Below are positions 11,602 through 22,900 of a stretch of 39,912 nt of DNA, in pieces; the first letter of the stretch is position 1; each line of letters begins with the position of its first letter. A program made the translations under genes and the position numbers. The notes beneath the pieces were generated by a model. That model searched no databases and was not told the origin of the DNA. It saw only the letters and a program-made list of their open reading frames with translations. This stretch comes from Azolla pinnata (taxonomy: Eukaryota; Streptophyta; Polypodiopsida; Salviniales; Salviniaceae): positions 1 through 39,912 of the forward strand of contig JBBBWG010027812.1 in assembly GCA_037176905.1 (NCBI GenBank), read 5' to 3'.

Positions 11602-13079
11602 ATGTCTGTTAGCCTCACTTGCTCCCACGGCGTTCTCGACATTGAGCTCTTCGTCGAAGACGCTCCCAGGTACACCACTTCTGCTGTTGAATCCGATCTT
11701 CTCTCCAAAATCTGTGTCTGTGGCATCGGAGTGATCGTTTCTGGAGTTGAACTGGGAAGCGTTTCAGCTTGTATGCGTACATTCACTCTCGACAGCTGCA
11801 ACAATCGCGAGCCATGTTTGAGATCTCTTCCGTTCTCACATTTCTGTACTTCTGCACAATCGACGGTGCTCGTGGCTTCTGAGTCTCCGCGCCTTTGCAG
11901 TTGAAGAATCTGACTAAGTTTTCCTCTTGGAATTTTCTTGCAGAGCTTGCAGAAACTTTGTCGAGCTTTGCAAATCTGGCTATTATGATGGCATAACCTT
12001 CCATGTGAGTGTCACACTGATCTTTCCATCTAAATGTACTATCCGTTTTGCACATTTGTAGAGTTTTCGGCTTCCCGAAACGTAGAGCAACGGCGAAGGT
12101 CCACAATTCCGTTAGAGCATGTTGCAGCTTTTTGACATCCCAATTTGGAGTTCGTTCACACAGATCTGACAGAGATTAACTCATTTAAGTATTACAGTGT
12201 CTGCATGTGATTCAATTCGTACTTGTTCACATGTATTTCACAAATGCATTTTTGAGGTCGATGCAAATTATTCTTGTCTGCCTTGGTGTTTCTGATTCAT
12301 GCAGGAACATTTTGTGGCGTATGATGTGTTGAATCCGATGACTTCTCACATACCACGCATTCACAAAATTTTAACATTTTGATTTCTTTCCGTTCACTAT
12401 TACCCCAATTGAAATAGTTGCAAAATGTGACTCTGTACTAGACACAAACAGAAGTGACTTGTTGCACCATCATGTTGACAGAGAATAGTTCCGGGCTTCA
12501 TGTGCCAGACTGGAGATCCAACATGCACCGGGAAAGGTGGATTCTCCATTTATGGTCCAGTTTTTGCAGACGAGATCTCTGCAAGACAAAGTCACGACAG
12601 GAAAGGAATAGTGTCTATGGCGAATTCTGGGAGGAATACTAACTCGTCGCAATTCTTCATAACCTTAAATCCTGTAAGTTATCATAATTCCAGTGATCGT
12701 AGATGTGCTCCGTTGTCTAGGTTCTAACATTCCTGGAGCATAATTACATCGTTTTCAGAGCCCACATTTAGATGGAAAGCACACAATCTTTGGGAAAGTG
12801 AAAACCCATTCACTTCGAGTTCTAGACAAGATGCAGCTTGTCCCACTGAAGAAGTTCCAGCCAGTTCAACCTGTAAAACTGTAAGAATCTGAATGTAGAA
12901 ATTTACTCGTTTTTCTGGACTTCTACTTCTTTTTTTTCAATTAACGACAAATGTAAGTGTGCAGCTATGTTGCAGAGGTTATTGTTGATCCATGGGAAGG
13001 CCAGGAACTCCCGTATGGCGCATCAATCCCTGTAAAGCCCCTTATCACACCTGTAACGTGTACATGTACAATCCAATAG
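11602..13079 (+). CDS. Cyclophilin-type peptidyl-prolyl cis-trans isomerase, single domain
   Basis: Five exons: 11602-11669, 11944-12004, 12482-12673, 12759-12880 and 12965-13079. Splice sites are GT-AG and phases agree, giving 185 aa. It should catalyse proline cis-trans isomerisation. The domain fills almost the whole protein: N-terminal strand [17 protein letters not shown], then [33 protein letters not shown] and [11 protein letters not shown]. Catalytic Arg44, Phe49, Gln52 and His115 are present (human CypA R55, F60, Q63, H126). The CypA Trp121 position is His110, as in PPIL3-like cyclophilins, so weak cyclosporin binding is expected. The opening MSV and PHLDGK-type loop also resemble PPIL3/CYP18-1, but the C-terminal tail ([12 protein letters not shown] onward) does not. 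There is no signal or transit peptide, so it is probably cytosolic or nuclear. Upstream ATGs at 11484 and 11507 open short frames that overlap this start. Confidence 0.9.
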
Positions 13080-14188
13080 TTTTTAGGACCTTGTAAACTA
13101 AGGTGGACTTTTTTGAGCCCGCTTGTCATCTTATACCTGCTATCCTTTTTACAGACATTTGTTATAGCCTTCAACTTATTGTTATAACAGCAATTGTTGA
13201 GCCCGTGCATTATGTATATTCTCAAACCAATATATCATGTGAATGAACTCTTTTGTGAACTTATTGAGAGTGAAGCCCAAGGTAAAAAGTCCACTGTATG
13301 TTGTTGCTGTTCTGATTGAAGGCTTAAAAGATCACCAGGTTTGAAATTTTGATTTTTCTCTGCAAGACAACAGATACACAATACATGGCATCCTACAAAT
13401 TAATGAACCCTAAAAACCCAAAATTACAAGTCTTCAAGCAGACACGATTTTTATTCGCCAACCAAGGGTTGAAAATGATGAAAATAGACTATTTACCTTG
13501 CATTTGTGACAACTTAATCTGTACTTCTGATTGTGTAATATATATAATGCATCAATGAAAGATCATCTTTATTAACTAGTATAGCGAGGTGGAAAATATG
13601 TTTGGCCCAGAAAACCAACATCTGCAATTCCATTGTCAACAGTTTGGCAATGAAGATGGTGATCATTCCTACATAGTCCAGCAGTGGCAGGGCATTTTCC
13701 TATAGTTGATATCATGCATTCACTTTATTTATCAACTACATGTCTGACTTCAGTAACCAGACAGTAGAAACTGTTTGGAGGAGTGATAAAAACAATCTTT
13801 AAAAACCAACTTCCACCTCAGAGAATAAGCACAAACATCATTCATCTGAATTGTGTTCTTCTCTATAGTTGAAAGAGGCATTGCACGTTAATGCGGGGGC
13901 TTGTTTAGGCTTATCGTTCAGGGCACATTTGTAACTAAGGCAAGCCAACTTCTCACCCTATTCACACAGCACATAGTCTCTTTTTCTACTATGACTTGAG
14001 TGCCACCAACGGAGAAAACATGGAGGAGTGTGCTGCCCCATGAGACATGCTTCCGACTCTGTTAATGGTGTGCTTGAAGGATGGGTTTAACAGCCAGAAT
14101 CACAATGGTGCTATGTGACCCTTCACGATGGGTTTTATGAGCCACAATCATAGTATTATTTTGCTCAAGATCCTAGAACCAAATCTAT
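13080..14188. other. Intergenic, convergent cyclophilin and PPR genes
   Basis: The two neighbouring genes are transcribed towards each other, so this should hold both 3' UTRs. I see no coding exon, RNA gene or obvious repeat in it. Confidence 0.5.
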
Positions 14189-16486
14189 CTACATCCGGTT
14201 TGACCCTGTTTGCTGCATATACAGATATATATTCCGCATGCAAACATATGCGGCACCACACTTTCCATTCAACTGCACTGATTGCTCAAAAGCCCATTCC
14301 CCAAGGGTCACATTCTGCCATTTTCTACAGGAGCCCAATATACTGCGGAATAGCGGAAGATGGCCAGAATGGGAAGCCTTGTCAAGGAACGTTTTCATCT
14401 TCTCGAAGTGTCCTGCACGACCAAACAGGTCAATCAAACATGTGTGGTGTTCTAGTGTTGGAGTTACATTATAGATGGACAGCATTTCATCAAACAATGT
14501 TTCCCCCTCTTTCAGTAGGCCTGCATGACTAAATGCATTCAGCATAACAACAAAGGTGATGGAATTTGGCCTGACATCTTCAGCCCTCATTCTTCTGTAT
14601 AAGTTTAACACCAGACTCGCTCGTCCTAATTGGCCATAGCCTGCAATCAAGGAGCTCCAGGATACAACATTCCGCTCTGGAAGTTTCTCGAATACTTCTT
14701 GTGCTTTATCCATTGTGCCACACTTGGAGTACATATCCAGGAGCGCATTTCTGAGCACAATATCCTTTTGGAATAGCCCATTCAGTCTGACCTCCGTGTC
14801 TATATGTTGTCCTATCTCTAAAGACCCCATGATGCCACAGGCTTTCAAAACGCCAATGTAAGTTACTGCATCCGGAGAAACTTTGTCGCTTTCCATTTTT
14901 CTAAAGCATTTCAGTGCTTCATCACCCAGCCCGTTATGGGCATATGCAGTGATAATGGCATTCCAACTCACAACATCCCACATTGGAAGCTGCCAAAACA
15001 CTTGTTGTGCTTTCTCAAGTGCACCACATTTCGAATACATGTCCACCAATGCAGTGCCGATCGCTACATCTTTCTCCAATAACCCTTTCTTCCTAACCTC
15101 GACATCTATACCTTCCCCAATCTCTAGAGATCCTACAATGCCACAAGCTTTCAAAATGCAAACGTAAGTTACGATATCTGGGCAGAGTCTTGCATCTTTC
15201 ATTTGTCTGAAGCATTTCAATGCTTCATAACCGAGCCCATTATGGACAAACCCCGAAATCATAGCATTCCAGCAGACAACATTTTGTTTCGGGAGCTGCT
15301 CGAACACTTCTCGGGCTTTCTCCATTGCACCACATTTAGAATACATGTCCAGTAATGCAGTGCCAAGCATGATGTCCTCACACAATAACCCCTGCTTTCT
15401 GATCATCGCATCTATGTCTTCGCCAGTCTCGAGGGATCCCAAGCTGCCACAAGCTTTCAAAATACATATGTAGGTCACTGCATCTGGGTGAACCCCTGCA
15501 TTTTGCATCTGGACAAAGCATGCCAACACTTCATCACCCAGACTGTTTTGGGCATATCCAGCAATCAGGGCATTCCATGTGACAACATCCCGCAGCGGAA
15601 GATGTTCGAACACTCCTCGTGCTTTCTCTAATGCACCACATTTGCAGTACATGTCCACCAAAGTATTGCCAAGAACTACATCTTTCTGCAATAACCCTAG
15701 CTCTCTGACTTCAGCATGTATACTTTCTCCAATCTCGACCGACCGCACAAGGCCACAAGCCTTCAAAACACAAATATAAGTTACCCCATTAGGACAGACT
15801 CCCGACTCTTTCATTTGCGCGAAGCATTTCAATGCTTCGTCCCCGAGTCCATTTTTGGCATATCCAGAAATGAGCGCACTCCATGACACCACATTAGGCT
15901 TAGGGATGAGATCAAAAACCTTTTTGGCTTTGTCCAGTGCACCGCACTTTAAATACATGTCCACCAATGCAGTGCTCAGCACGACATCTTTCTCCATCAA
16001 GCCTTGCTTTCTGACCTCGGCATCTATAATCTCTCCAGTTTCTAGATCCCCTGCAATACCGCAAGCTTTTAGGACACAAATATAAGTCACTCCATTGGGG
16101 CGAACTCCATCCTGCAGCATGCGTCTGAAGCATCTCAGTGCTTCAGCACCGGCCCCATTCTGGACATATCCAGTAATGAGGGCACTCCAAGACACGACAT
16201 CGCGCATCGGAAGCTGCCCGAACACTTCTCGTGCTTCCTCCGGGGCACCACACTTGGCATATGTGGTAATCAAAGCGGTGGCAATGCAAACATACCTCTT
16301 GAAAAGGTTCTTCTCGAGAATCTCGGCATGTATCCTTCGGGCTTTCAGCAGGTTCTTCTCTTTCCGGCATGATTTTATCAAGTTTAGGAGCATAACCTGT
16401 TCATGAAGCTGCAGGTCGACATCGACGTGGTGATCGGGAGGCGCTGAGGAAGCGAGCACCATGATACATGGTGCAGCTGCGATCAT
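14189..16486 (-). CDS. PLS-class pentatricopeptide repeat protein, E subgroup, intronless
   Basis: One uninterrupted frame of 765 aa. PPR proteins of this class bind single-stranded RNA in plastids or mitochondria and direct C-to-U editing or other processing. The body is a regular series of P-L-S triplets of about 101 residues, seen in the recurring VVSWSALI-type, TYICVLKACG and DMYSKCGA(L/M)EKA cores; about six triplets can be counted. The C-terminus (HHTCLIDLFGRAG, LGSCRKW, AAYVCMRNIY) is an E1-like motif that stops soon afterwards. No E2 or DYW cytidine-deaminase motif is present, so a partner DYW protein would be needed for editing. The longer open frame extends to 16552 without an ATG; the first ATG is 16486, and a second lies at 16462. 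The hydrophobic Ala/Ser-rich start could be an organelle targeting peptide. The successive triplets are very alike, which suggests recent internal duplication. Confidence 0.9.
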   Translation of the reverse strand: MIAAAPCIMVLASSAPPDHHVDVDLQLHEQVMLLNLIKSCRKEKNLLKARRIHAEILEKNLFKRYVCIATALITTYAKCGAPEEAREVFGQLPMRDVVSWSALITGYVQNGAGAEALRCFRRMLQDGVRPNGVTYICVLKACGIAGDLETGEIIDAEVRKQGLMEKDVVLSTALVDMYLKCGALDKAKKVFDLIPKPNVVSWSALISGYAKNGLGDEALKCFAQMKESGVCPNGVTYICVLKACGLVRSVEIGESIHAEVRELGLLQKDVVLGNTLVDMYCKCGALEKARGVFEHLPLRDVVTWNALIAGYAQNSLGDEVLACFVQMQNAGVHPDAVTYICILKACGSLGSLETGEDIDAMIRKQGLLCEDIMLGTALLDMYSKCGAMEKAREVFEQLPKQNVVCWNAMISGFVHNGLGYEALKCFRQMKDARLCPDIVTYVCILKACGIVGSLEIGEGIDVEVRKKGLLEKDVAIGTALVDMYSKCGALEKAQQVFWQLPMWDVVSWNAIITAYAHNGLGDEALKCFRKMESDKVSPDAVTYIGVLKACGIMGSLEIGQHIDTEVRLNGLFQKDIVLRNALLDMYSKCGTMDKAQEVFEKLPERNVVSWSSLIAGYGQLGRASLVLNLYRRMRAEDVRPNSITFVVMLNAFSHAGLLKEGETLFDEMLSIYNVTPTLEHHTCLIDLFGRAGHFEKMKTFLDKASHSGHLPLFRSILGSCRKWQNVTLGEWAFEQSVQLNGKCGAAYVCMRNIYLYMQQTGSNRM

Positions 16487-16682
16487 GAGAATCGATGAGA
16501 TTCCAGAAGAAACAAACACACAACAAACAAAATGTTTCTCGAGATCTGGCAAAAACTTTTATCCGGTATTTTGTATAAATCTGTTATAATTCTGGTATCT
16601 TTGTAAAAGAACTTAATCCATTCGTGATCATGTATATATGTATGTATATGCATTCACAATGTGATCTTCCTGAGTTGTATGT

Positions 16683-17200
16683 GTAGAATGAAACCATACT
16701 TTTGCGAGCTGCAAACGCAATCGAGAATGATCCGAGTGTTCGAGATTTGATAGATCACCAACAATATGTTTCGGTACGTTTAAAGCTTAAGAAATATAAA
16801 TTAATTTTTCCGAAAGAAGGGTAACAATGTGACCTGTGCGTAGAATGAAACCATACTTTTGCGAGCGCCAAACGCAATCGAGAATGATTCGAGTATTCGA
16901 GATTGATAAATCACCAAAAAGTATGTTTCAGACTAGAAGAATGGTAAGTTTAGTAAAACATTTAAAGTTTAAGAAATATAGATTGTTTTTTCTGAAAGAA
17001 GGGAAACAATGTGACCTTTGTGAGTAGAATGAACCGTACTTTCACAAGCTGCAAACGCAATCGAGAATGATTCGAGCATTCGAGATTGATAAATCACCAA
17101 AAGTATGTTTCGGACTACAATAATGGTAAATTTAAGAAGACATTTCAATTTTAAGAAATACAAACTAATTCTTCTGAAAGAAGGAAAACAATTATGATTT
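16683..17200. repeat. Tandem repeat, three units of about 157-184 bp
   Basis: Units begin at 16683, 16840 and 17024, each opening with GTAGAATGAA and containing GCAAACGCAATCGAGAATGA. Each also carries a run like AAGTTTAAGAAATATA and ends with GAAAGAAGGGAAACAATG or close variants. The first unit lacks about 25 bp present in the second. Units differ by scattered substitutions, so the expansion is not very recent. No coding potential is apparent. Confidence 0.88.
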
Positions 17201-18559
17201 TTTTTTCATAAAAAGAAAACACATTGACATTACTTGCATTCGTGCTTGCAAATCCAGAAGCTTGCGGGAAAATGTTAGGACCTATGGTCGTATGCATTTC
17301 GAACCGATCTGGTGAAATTAGTTACTGATTTTCGATCGAATTCTGCGATCCCAATAGGCTTGTATTTTCCTTGTCACGGGCATTTCGGCATGCTTTAATT
17401 GTACGAGATTTTACGTGAGTCTGTATGTGAGAATTTACGCCAATTGTCTTGAATACATACAAGTTACAGTCGCCTCATCATCATACACGCAGCTGATGCA
17501 TGACCGCCAAATGGTATGCACACATACATCATACATGTATGTCAAGCGGCACTTGTGCATAAACATCTCTTCTTCCCCTTCCTCCTTAAATGTGTAATTT
17601 TTGCAAAGAAGTGGTTTCTGTCTGGCTTGGCGAGAAACCTTGGAACTGTAGATTGGAACCTGTCTTGTTGTTAGTCTTTCCAGTAGCGAAAATATTTTTG
17701 GATGACAAGAGCTTGATCCAATGTACTTGAAGAAAAAACTTGGATGTCTAGGATTGCTTATGATATTATCAGAAGATGTTATGCAAGACAGTTCACTTCC
17801 GAAGCTCCACGAATCGGTGCTGGTTTCTCCAATGGTATCTCTCGGTACAGTAGAGCATCTCATCGATCGTTTGATGCTTGTTTGAAAAATGCATCCACGG
17901 AATCGCCTGCTTGCATTGTTTGTATCATCTGGCTTCTTTTCGAGCATTCTCAGCTTTGTTCCATGCACATGCACCTGCGGATGTGGCACAGAATCGGATA
18001 CGTTGAACAATGTGGATTCAACGATAGAGAACACGCCAAGAGCATGCACCATCTGCACACTCGATGTTGTTGTTTACTGACAACTTAATTACCTCTAATC
18101 GTGATTTACAATTATCGCCCGCTTCGTCTTTGACTTGACTCGATTACTAGTCTATATATATATATATAAGCGCAATTTGGCTCAGATGATAGAAAGTTAT
18201 CTGATAATGTATTGTCGAGGAACAAGCATCTGTCTGTCTTGTAAACACGTGGAGTCTCTCGCGAATACGCGGTTGAATGGAATTCGAACACTTTGATTGT
18301 GCATAAAAACACAAACCGAGAAGAATCTATACTCGGTTGACTCAAATCGGTCGCGAGCGTCGATCGGAAAGATATCCAGCGTCAGCACGGATCGTTCGAA
18401 CCGCCGTGTTATATGTTGGAATCTGGCATTCTCTTGTCGCAACTGTGTCTAGTCCCCTTGCATTCTGCAGCTGTTTTTGTAGCTTCAGCTGTTGAGGCAA
18501 AAACAGAAGAAAGAAGGCTTCCGCTTCTTCTGTTGCTCTCCAGACATTCTATGCACTAG

Positions 18560-18725
18560 ATGCATGGAACGAAACCATACGTTTTTTTGCAGCATTCGAG
18601 TTAGAAAAAAACCACGAGAAGCATGTTTCTGACCAGAAGAAAATATACCGGGTAAAAATTTAACAAAAATATGTTAAGATTAAGAAGTATAAGTTAAATT
18701 GCTCTAAAAATGTCAGGATTTGTTT
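18560..18725. repeat. Dispersed, diverged copy of the 16683-17200 repeat
   Basis: From about 18568 the sequence again reads GAAACCATAC followed in order by an ATTCGAG stretch, a GAAGCATGTTTCTGACCAGAAG-like segment, a run like TTAAGAAGTATAAGTTAA and a CTCTAAAAATG segment. This is the same order as in the three tandem units about 1.5 kb to the left, but with many changes and an internal deletion. Confidence 0.6.
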
Positions 18726-19257
18726 TTCAAATCGAAAAAGGAAAGAAAAGGAGAATTACCACAAAACGCCTGATAAATTCATCAATTCCATTTTTAACGC
18801 CTATTGAAATCGGAAATTACAAATTGATGCCTGATTTTAGCTTTCCACCAAAATTAGCACCCGATTAATTCCGCTTGTATGTTTTTTTGTTCGTGATCGC
18901 TTCCCACCAGTTGATCCTAATTGATTCCCTTCTAATTATTCGCTTAACAAAGGGTTAGTAATCGTAGAATCTGATCAATGGATCGGCGCACTCAATCAAT
19001 CGGTTCAATCTGATGTTAATTGAGCTCGCCGAATTAATGGGATTGGGCATTAATCGATCGACTGCGTGTTTAATTTCTAAAACTAGGGCGTCAGATTCGC
19101 AATTTTCAGTTGTTAAAAAATGCAAGTTATAATTTTGTGAGGCGTTTTTCTTTGGTAGTTTTCCCCAAAAAACAGAAGGAAAAAAAACCAAAAAAAAAAA
19201 ACCATATGTTGCATGCCATGGACCACATGCATGTGCATTTCAGAGCACATACGATCA

Positions 19258-19326
19258 TGGGTACGTATTATATACGTCGGTGCGCACGTACGTATGTACG
19301 TATACGTACACGTATACGTATACGTC
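19258..19326. repeat. TACGTA-rich palindromic cluster
   Basis: Overlapping TACGTA and GTATAC motifs form a self-complementary stretch about 630 bp before the U-box gene start. It may simply be an alternating purine-pyrimidine microsatellite. TACGTA also contains the ACGT core recognised by bZIP factors, so a regulatory role is possible but unproven. Confidence 0.6.
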
Positions 19327-19613
19327 TTCACCATCACAAGCGCCCCTTTCTTTCTCTGCACGGTTTAACCCTAATCCCCATTTCTCTGTCGCCGCAGAGC
19401 TCCCTGCTCTTCTCCCCTCCCTCGCGCAGAGAGCCGATTCTGTCCGTAATCCTTCCGCCTCGCTCGCAATAAAAGGGGAGGACCCGTCCCTCAGGTTGCT
19501 TCTTCACCATCGTCTGTTTCGTCTGATCTCCCATTTCTGCGTGCCTGCCTGCCTGTTGTCGTTTGCTCCGTTTCTGCTTTCCGTGCTTCCATTGATTCAA
19601 GGGAAGGCGTCTA

Positions 19614-19615
<2 letters not shown>

Positions 19616-19651
<36 letters not shown>

Positions 19652-19685
19652 GCTCTCTGTCTCTCTTTCGCTCTCTGTCTCTCGG
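19616..19685. repeat. CT dinucleotide microsatellite
   Basis: An uninterrupted run of about fifteen CT units is followed by imperfect CTCTCTGT units. It probably lies in the 5' leader of the downstream U-box gene. Confidence 0.85.
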
Positions 19686-19954
19686 TGTGCCTGTCTGTGT
19701 GTGTGATGGCGTCGTTTCTATTCGATTCTTCTCTTTGTGCGGCACAGGAAATCTTCTGGGAAATGGGATCCCTAAGGCTCGCAATCTGCCTGGTGTGAGC
19801 GGGCATCAGAATAATCTCGTTTTTCCTCCGCTGCATCTCCCGCTGCTCCATCCACCTTCCCCCTTGTGATTCGACAGCGTTTGGCAATCGAAAGGGTACG
19901 GTGGGGGGAAGGGGGGGGGGAGATCGATCGGTACAGGAGGAGCGGGGCTGAAGA

Positions 19955-22900
19955 ATGTGCATACTCTGTGTGCTGTCAAGGTGGTCACGGCGCTTTGTGA
20001 CCATGTTGCCATGGCTAGTGATCCCGTTCATCATCACATGGGCCTTCTCGCAGTTGCTACCTCCAGGATACAGGCTAGAGGTGACCTCGACCCGGCTCGC
20101 CTGCCTCGGAGTTCTCCTCAGCAGCCTGGCGTGGTATGAGCTCCTGGTGCCATGGCTGTCCTCTTGGAGGGCCAGGAGGAACGCATTGGTGAGGGAGAGG
20201 AAGCTCATCGAGGCCCAAGAAGCCGCGAAATGGAGGAAAGAGGCTACCCGGCGATGCAGGAACTGTTTCACTGCCTACAAGGTTCAGACGCCAGGCGGCG
20301 GCAAATTCACCTGCACATTCTGTGGCCATGTGTCGAAGCGCCCTGTTCTAGAGATTCCACATCTTGGGGCTTACCCAACTGCATACATTGGACATGGACC
20401 GGGAATGAGTGCCTCCATCAAAGGACCCTTGTCGCTGAGGCGCGAGATGGGCTGCTGGTCCAGAGCCTCGGAGCGGCGAGGATGTGCCTGGTTCGGAGAA
20501 AGCAGCCAGCTCTCCGAACACTGCCGAGCGTGGAGATGTGTTTTTGCCGCATTCTCGCTGATCCGTAAGCTGTTCTCCTTCCTCGCATCCATGTGGGATC
20601 ACCTCCGAGAATCGGGCAGTAGCAACGGAGACGGCTCTCGGCATTCTCAAAAGATGAAGGATGAGATGGGCAGCGTTCATTCTAGTAAGGGCGAAAAGGC
20701 TCGCAGGAAGGCCGATGAGAAGCGACAGGCTAGGTTGGAGAAGGAGCTTCTGGAAGCGGAAGAGAGAAAGCAGCGGGAAGATGTGGCCAGGCTGGTTGAG
20801 GAAAGGAGAAGGCAGAGGGAGGAAAAACTACAAATCGAGAAAGAGAGCGAGAAGGAAGCTGCTGCTGAGAAGGAGAGGGAAATGAGGAGGGTTAGAGAAA
20901 CAGAACGGCGCCGGAAGGACAAAATGAAAGAACGGAATGCTGGTAACGCAACAGAAATATTGTCGGCAGATCCAGGAACTCAGCCTCTTCCTAGCACAGG
21001 CATACAGAATTGCGAGGATTCAGTTCCCTCCAAAGCAAGTGTTGCAAGTATGTCAATGAAGCTCGCAGATTCTTTAAAGAGTGCAAAAGTTTCTAAAACT
21101 CTCAGGCAGCAGCAAGGACTGAAATCAAAGTCTACCACTGATTATTTGTCAAAATTTGGTCTTACAAAGGTGGTTAAGCATGGGTCTAATCCGGCTATTA
21201 AGATGGTCGGCTCATTTGCTGAGAAGAATGGTGTGTCCATTGCGGATAATAAGGCCATTGGATTGCGGAGTAAATCCAATGCCGATGGTGTAAACGCACC
21301 CATGTCTGAGAACTCGCAGGTTGGCCCCAAGATTATTAAGGAATCGGTTTGGAAAAATTCACCTTGGTCAAAGTCCAATGTCTGGACAAAAACACCCGAA
21401 GCTGGTAAGGATGAGAATGCAGGAATGCAGACACGAACAGTGGTCAGTAGTGATGACAGGCTGAATCATAACCCTAAGTTGGGATCAAGTATTTTCAACA
21501 ACAAAGCAGTGGGTGTCAAACAATCACCACCCTCTGTAAGTGAATTTTTGAGTCCTAAATCTACATTTTTCTAGAAGTAAGCCTCGTTAAAAGAGAAATT
21601 TGCACATCTTTTAGGTAGAGTGAAAATTATTGAAAGTTAGATCACAGTGGACATTGGGGTTGGGATTGGATGTTGGTCTCGCTGGCACTATTTTGTGTTA
21701 TGGCTCGTTGTTGCAGCATATTATCTGTAGGATCTAGAGAGAGAGAGAGAATACTCAATGTAGGAGCTAGACGAAGGACATAGGTCTGAACTTGGAGCCA
21801 CGAAAATAAGTTAAGGACAGATCAATCAGAATTCTCTAGTTTTCTCCTTCAAGGATGCAGAATTTCTCTAACCTAACTATTAAATTGAGATCTCATTGTG
21901 GCATTGTATATATGAATATCATGATGGAGGCGGTTTGAGACACCTCATAAGCCCATTCGAAATACCGTATTTGCAAAGCGTTGAAGAATTTAAAGGAATT
22001 TAAATAAACAAATGGGCATATCCAGACACAATAGGATACTTAAGAAACAATATGGTTAGAATCTTTTCAATTCATGTGATCTGTATGAAGGGTTTGATCA
22101 GACCATAGTCGAGATGCCTTTGCCTACTATTTTTACACTGTCAATGTTTGTACAAACCTAGTGTAATGTGTAGTTTAGGAGTGGCATATGGTTGGTGGTT
22201 ATGTGCAGATTTGAAGCCCCAGCTTTTGGTGATAACCTGATAGCTTACTGATAGGGTAGGGCTAGAAGAGAAAGAGAGAAAAAGAGAGATTGACTGTACT
22301 TGCAGGTGAAGGGTTCTGCAATTCAGCCACCAATAGCACCGCCACCAACAGCGCATGCAGCTTCTCTTCATCAACTATTTTCAACTCCAACAATTTTTCC
22401 TCCCTTAGAGCTACCAGTAGATTTTCCAAATCAACGAGAGCAGCTTCCACATGCTGAAATCAAGTCTCCATTTCTTCCTGACTGTACGTATTTTGAATCG
22501 GCTGGTCTGGCCACTTTCCAAACGTGTCCTATCTCAGGATTGTGTATAGCATCTTCTCCGCCTCCACCCTTCTATGTTCAAAATTCATTAGGCACTCCTC
22601 TGCAGCCCAGGTCAATATCAGAAGATGGAGGCTCATTATATAATAGTAGGTCAATGCGAGCTGCATGTCTCTCAGAGAATGGTGAAATGAAATGCAACCC
22701 TGCTTCTCCTACTTCCTTGTCTATTCGTGATACTGCAGTTGATAGATCATCCATATCTCCGACATCTGGTGCTGTGAAGACGAGTAATTTAGAATTTATC
22801 AATGAGAAAGATGTGAATTATGTTTGGGATTTTCCTACAGTTGCAGTAGATGGATTGAATAATATGTCAAGTGAGCATCAGCCGTGGAGTACTGAATTCT

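Larger units (their letters stand above)
16553..19954. other. Long intergenic region with tandem repeats and promoter of the U-box gene
   Basis: This holds the promoter of the minus-strand PPR gene at its left, a tandem repeat at 16683-17200, a dispersed decayed copy near 18570-18720, and the promoter and 5' leader of the plus-strand U-box gene at its right (TACGTA cluster, telobox AACCCTAA near 19368, CT microsatellite). A 207-codon minus-strand frame at 17435-18058 and an overlapping 63-codon Cys-rich plus-strand frame at 17889-18080 have no recognisable domain, and I do not call them genes. Confidence 0.5.

Noticed and set aside
14883..16406. Plus-strand open frames of 66-103 codons
   Set aside because: They recur at the PPR triplet spacing and are antisense to the PPR repeats, not independent genes.
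16683..17200. CRISPR-like array
   Set aside because: There are only three units with similar sequence throughout, no short identical repeats separated by unique spacers, and the genome is eukaryotic.
17435..18058. 207-codon open frame on the minus strand
   Set aside because: No recognisable domain or splice partner; the composition (many Ser, Arg, Cys) is typical of chance frames, and an equally open frame lies on the other strand.
17889..18080. Small Cys-rich plus-strand frame with a hydrophobic start, resembling a secreted peptide
   Set aside because: The Cys spacing matches no family I know, and a stop sits directly before the ATG. Without transcript evidence it cannot be told from chance.
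20677..20922. Ser-rich minus-strand frame opposite the U-box gene
   Set aside because: It is the antisense reading of the Arg/Lys/Glu-rich coiled-coil codons.
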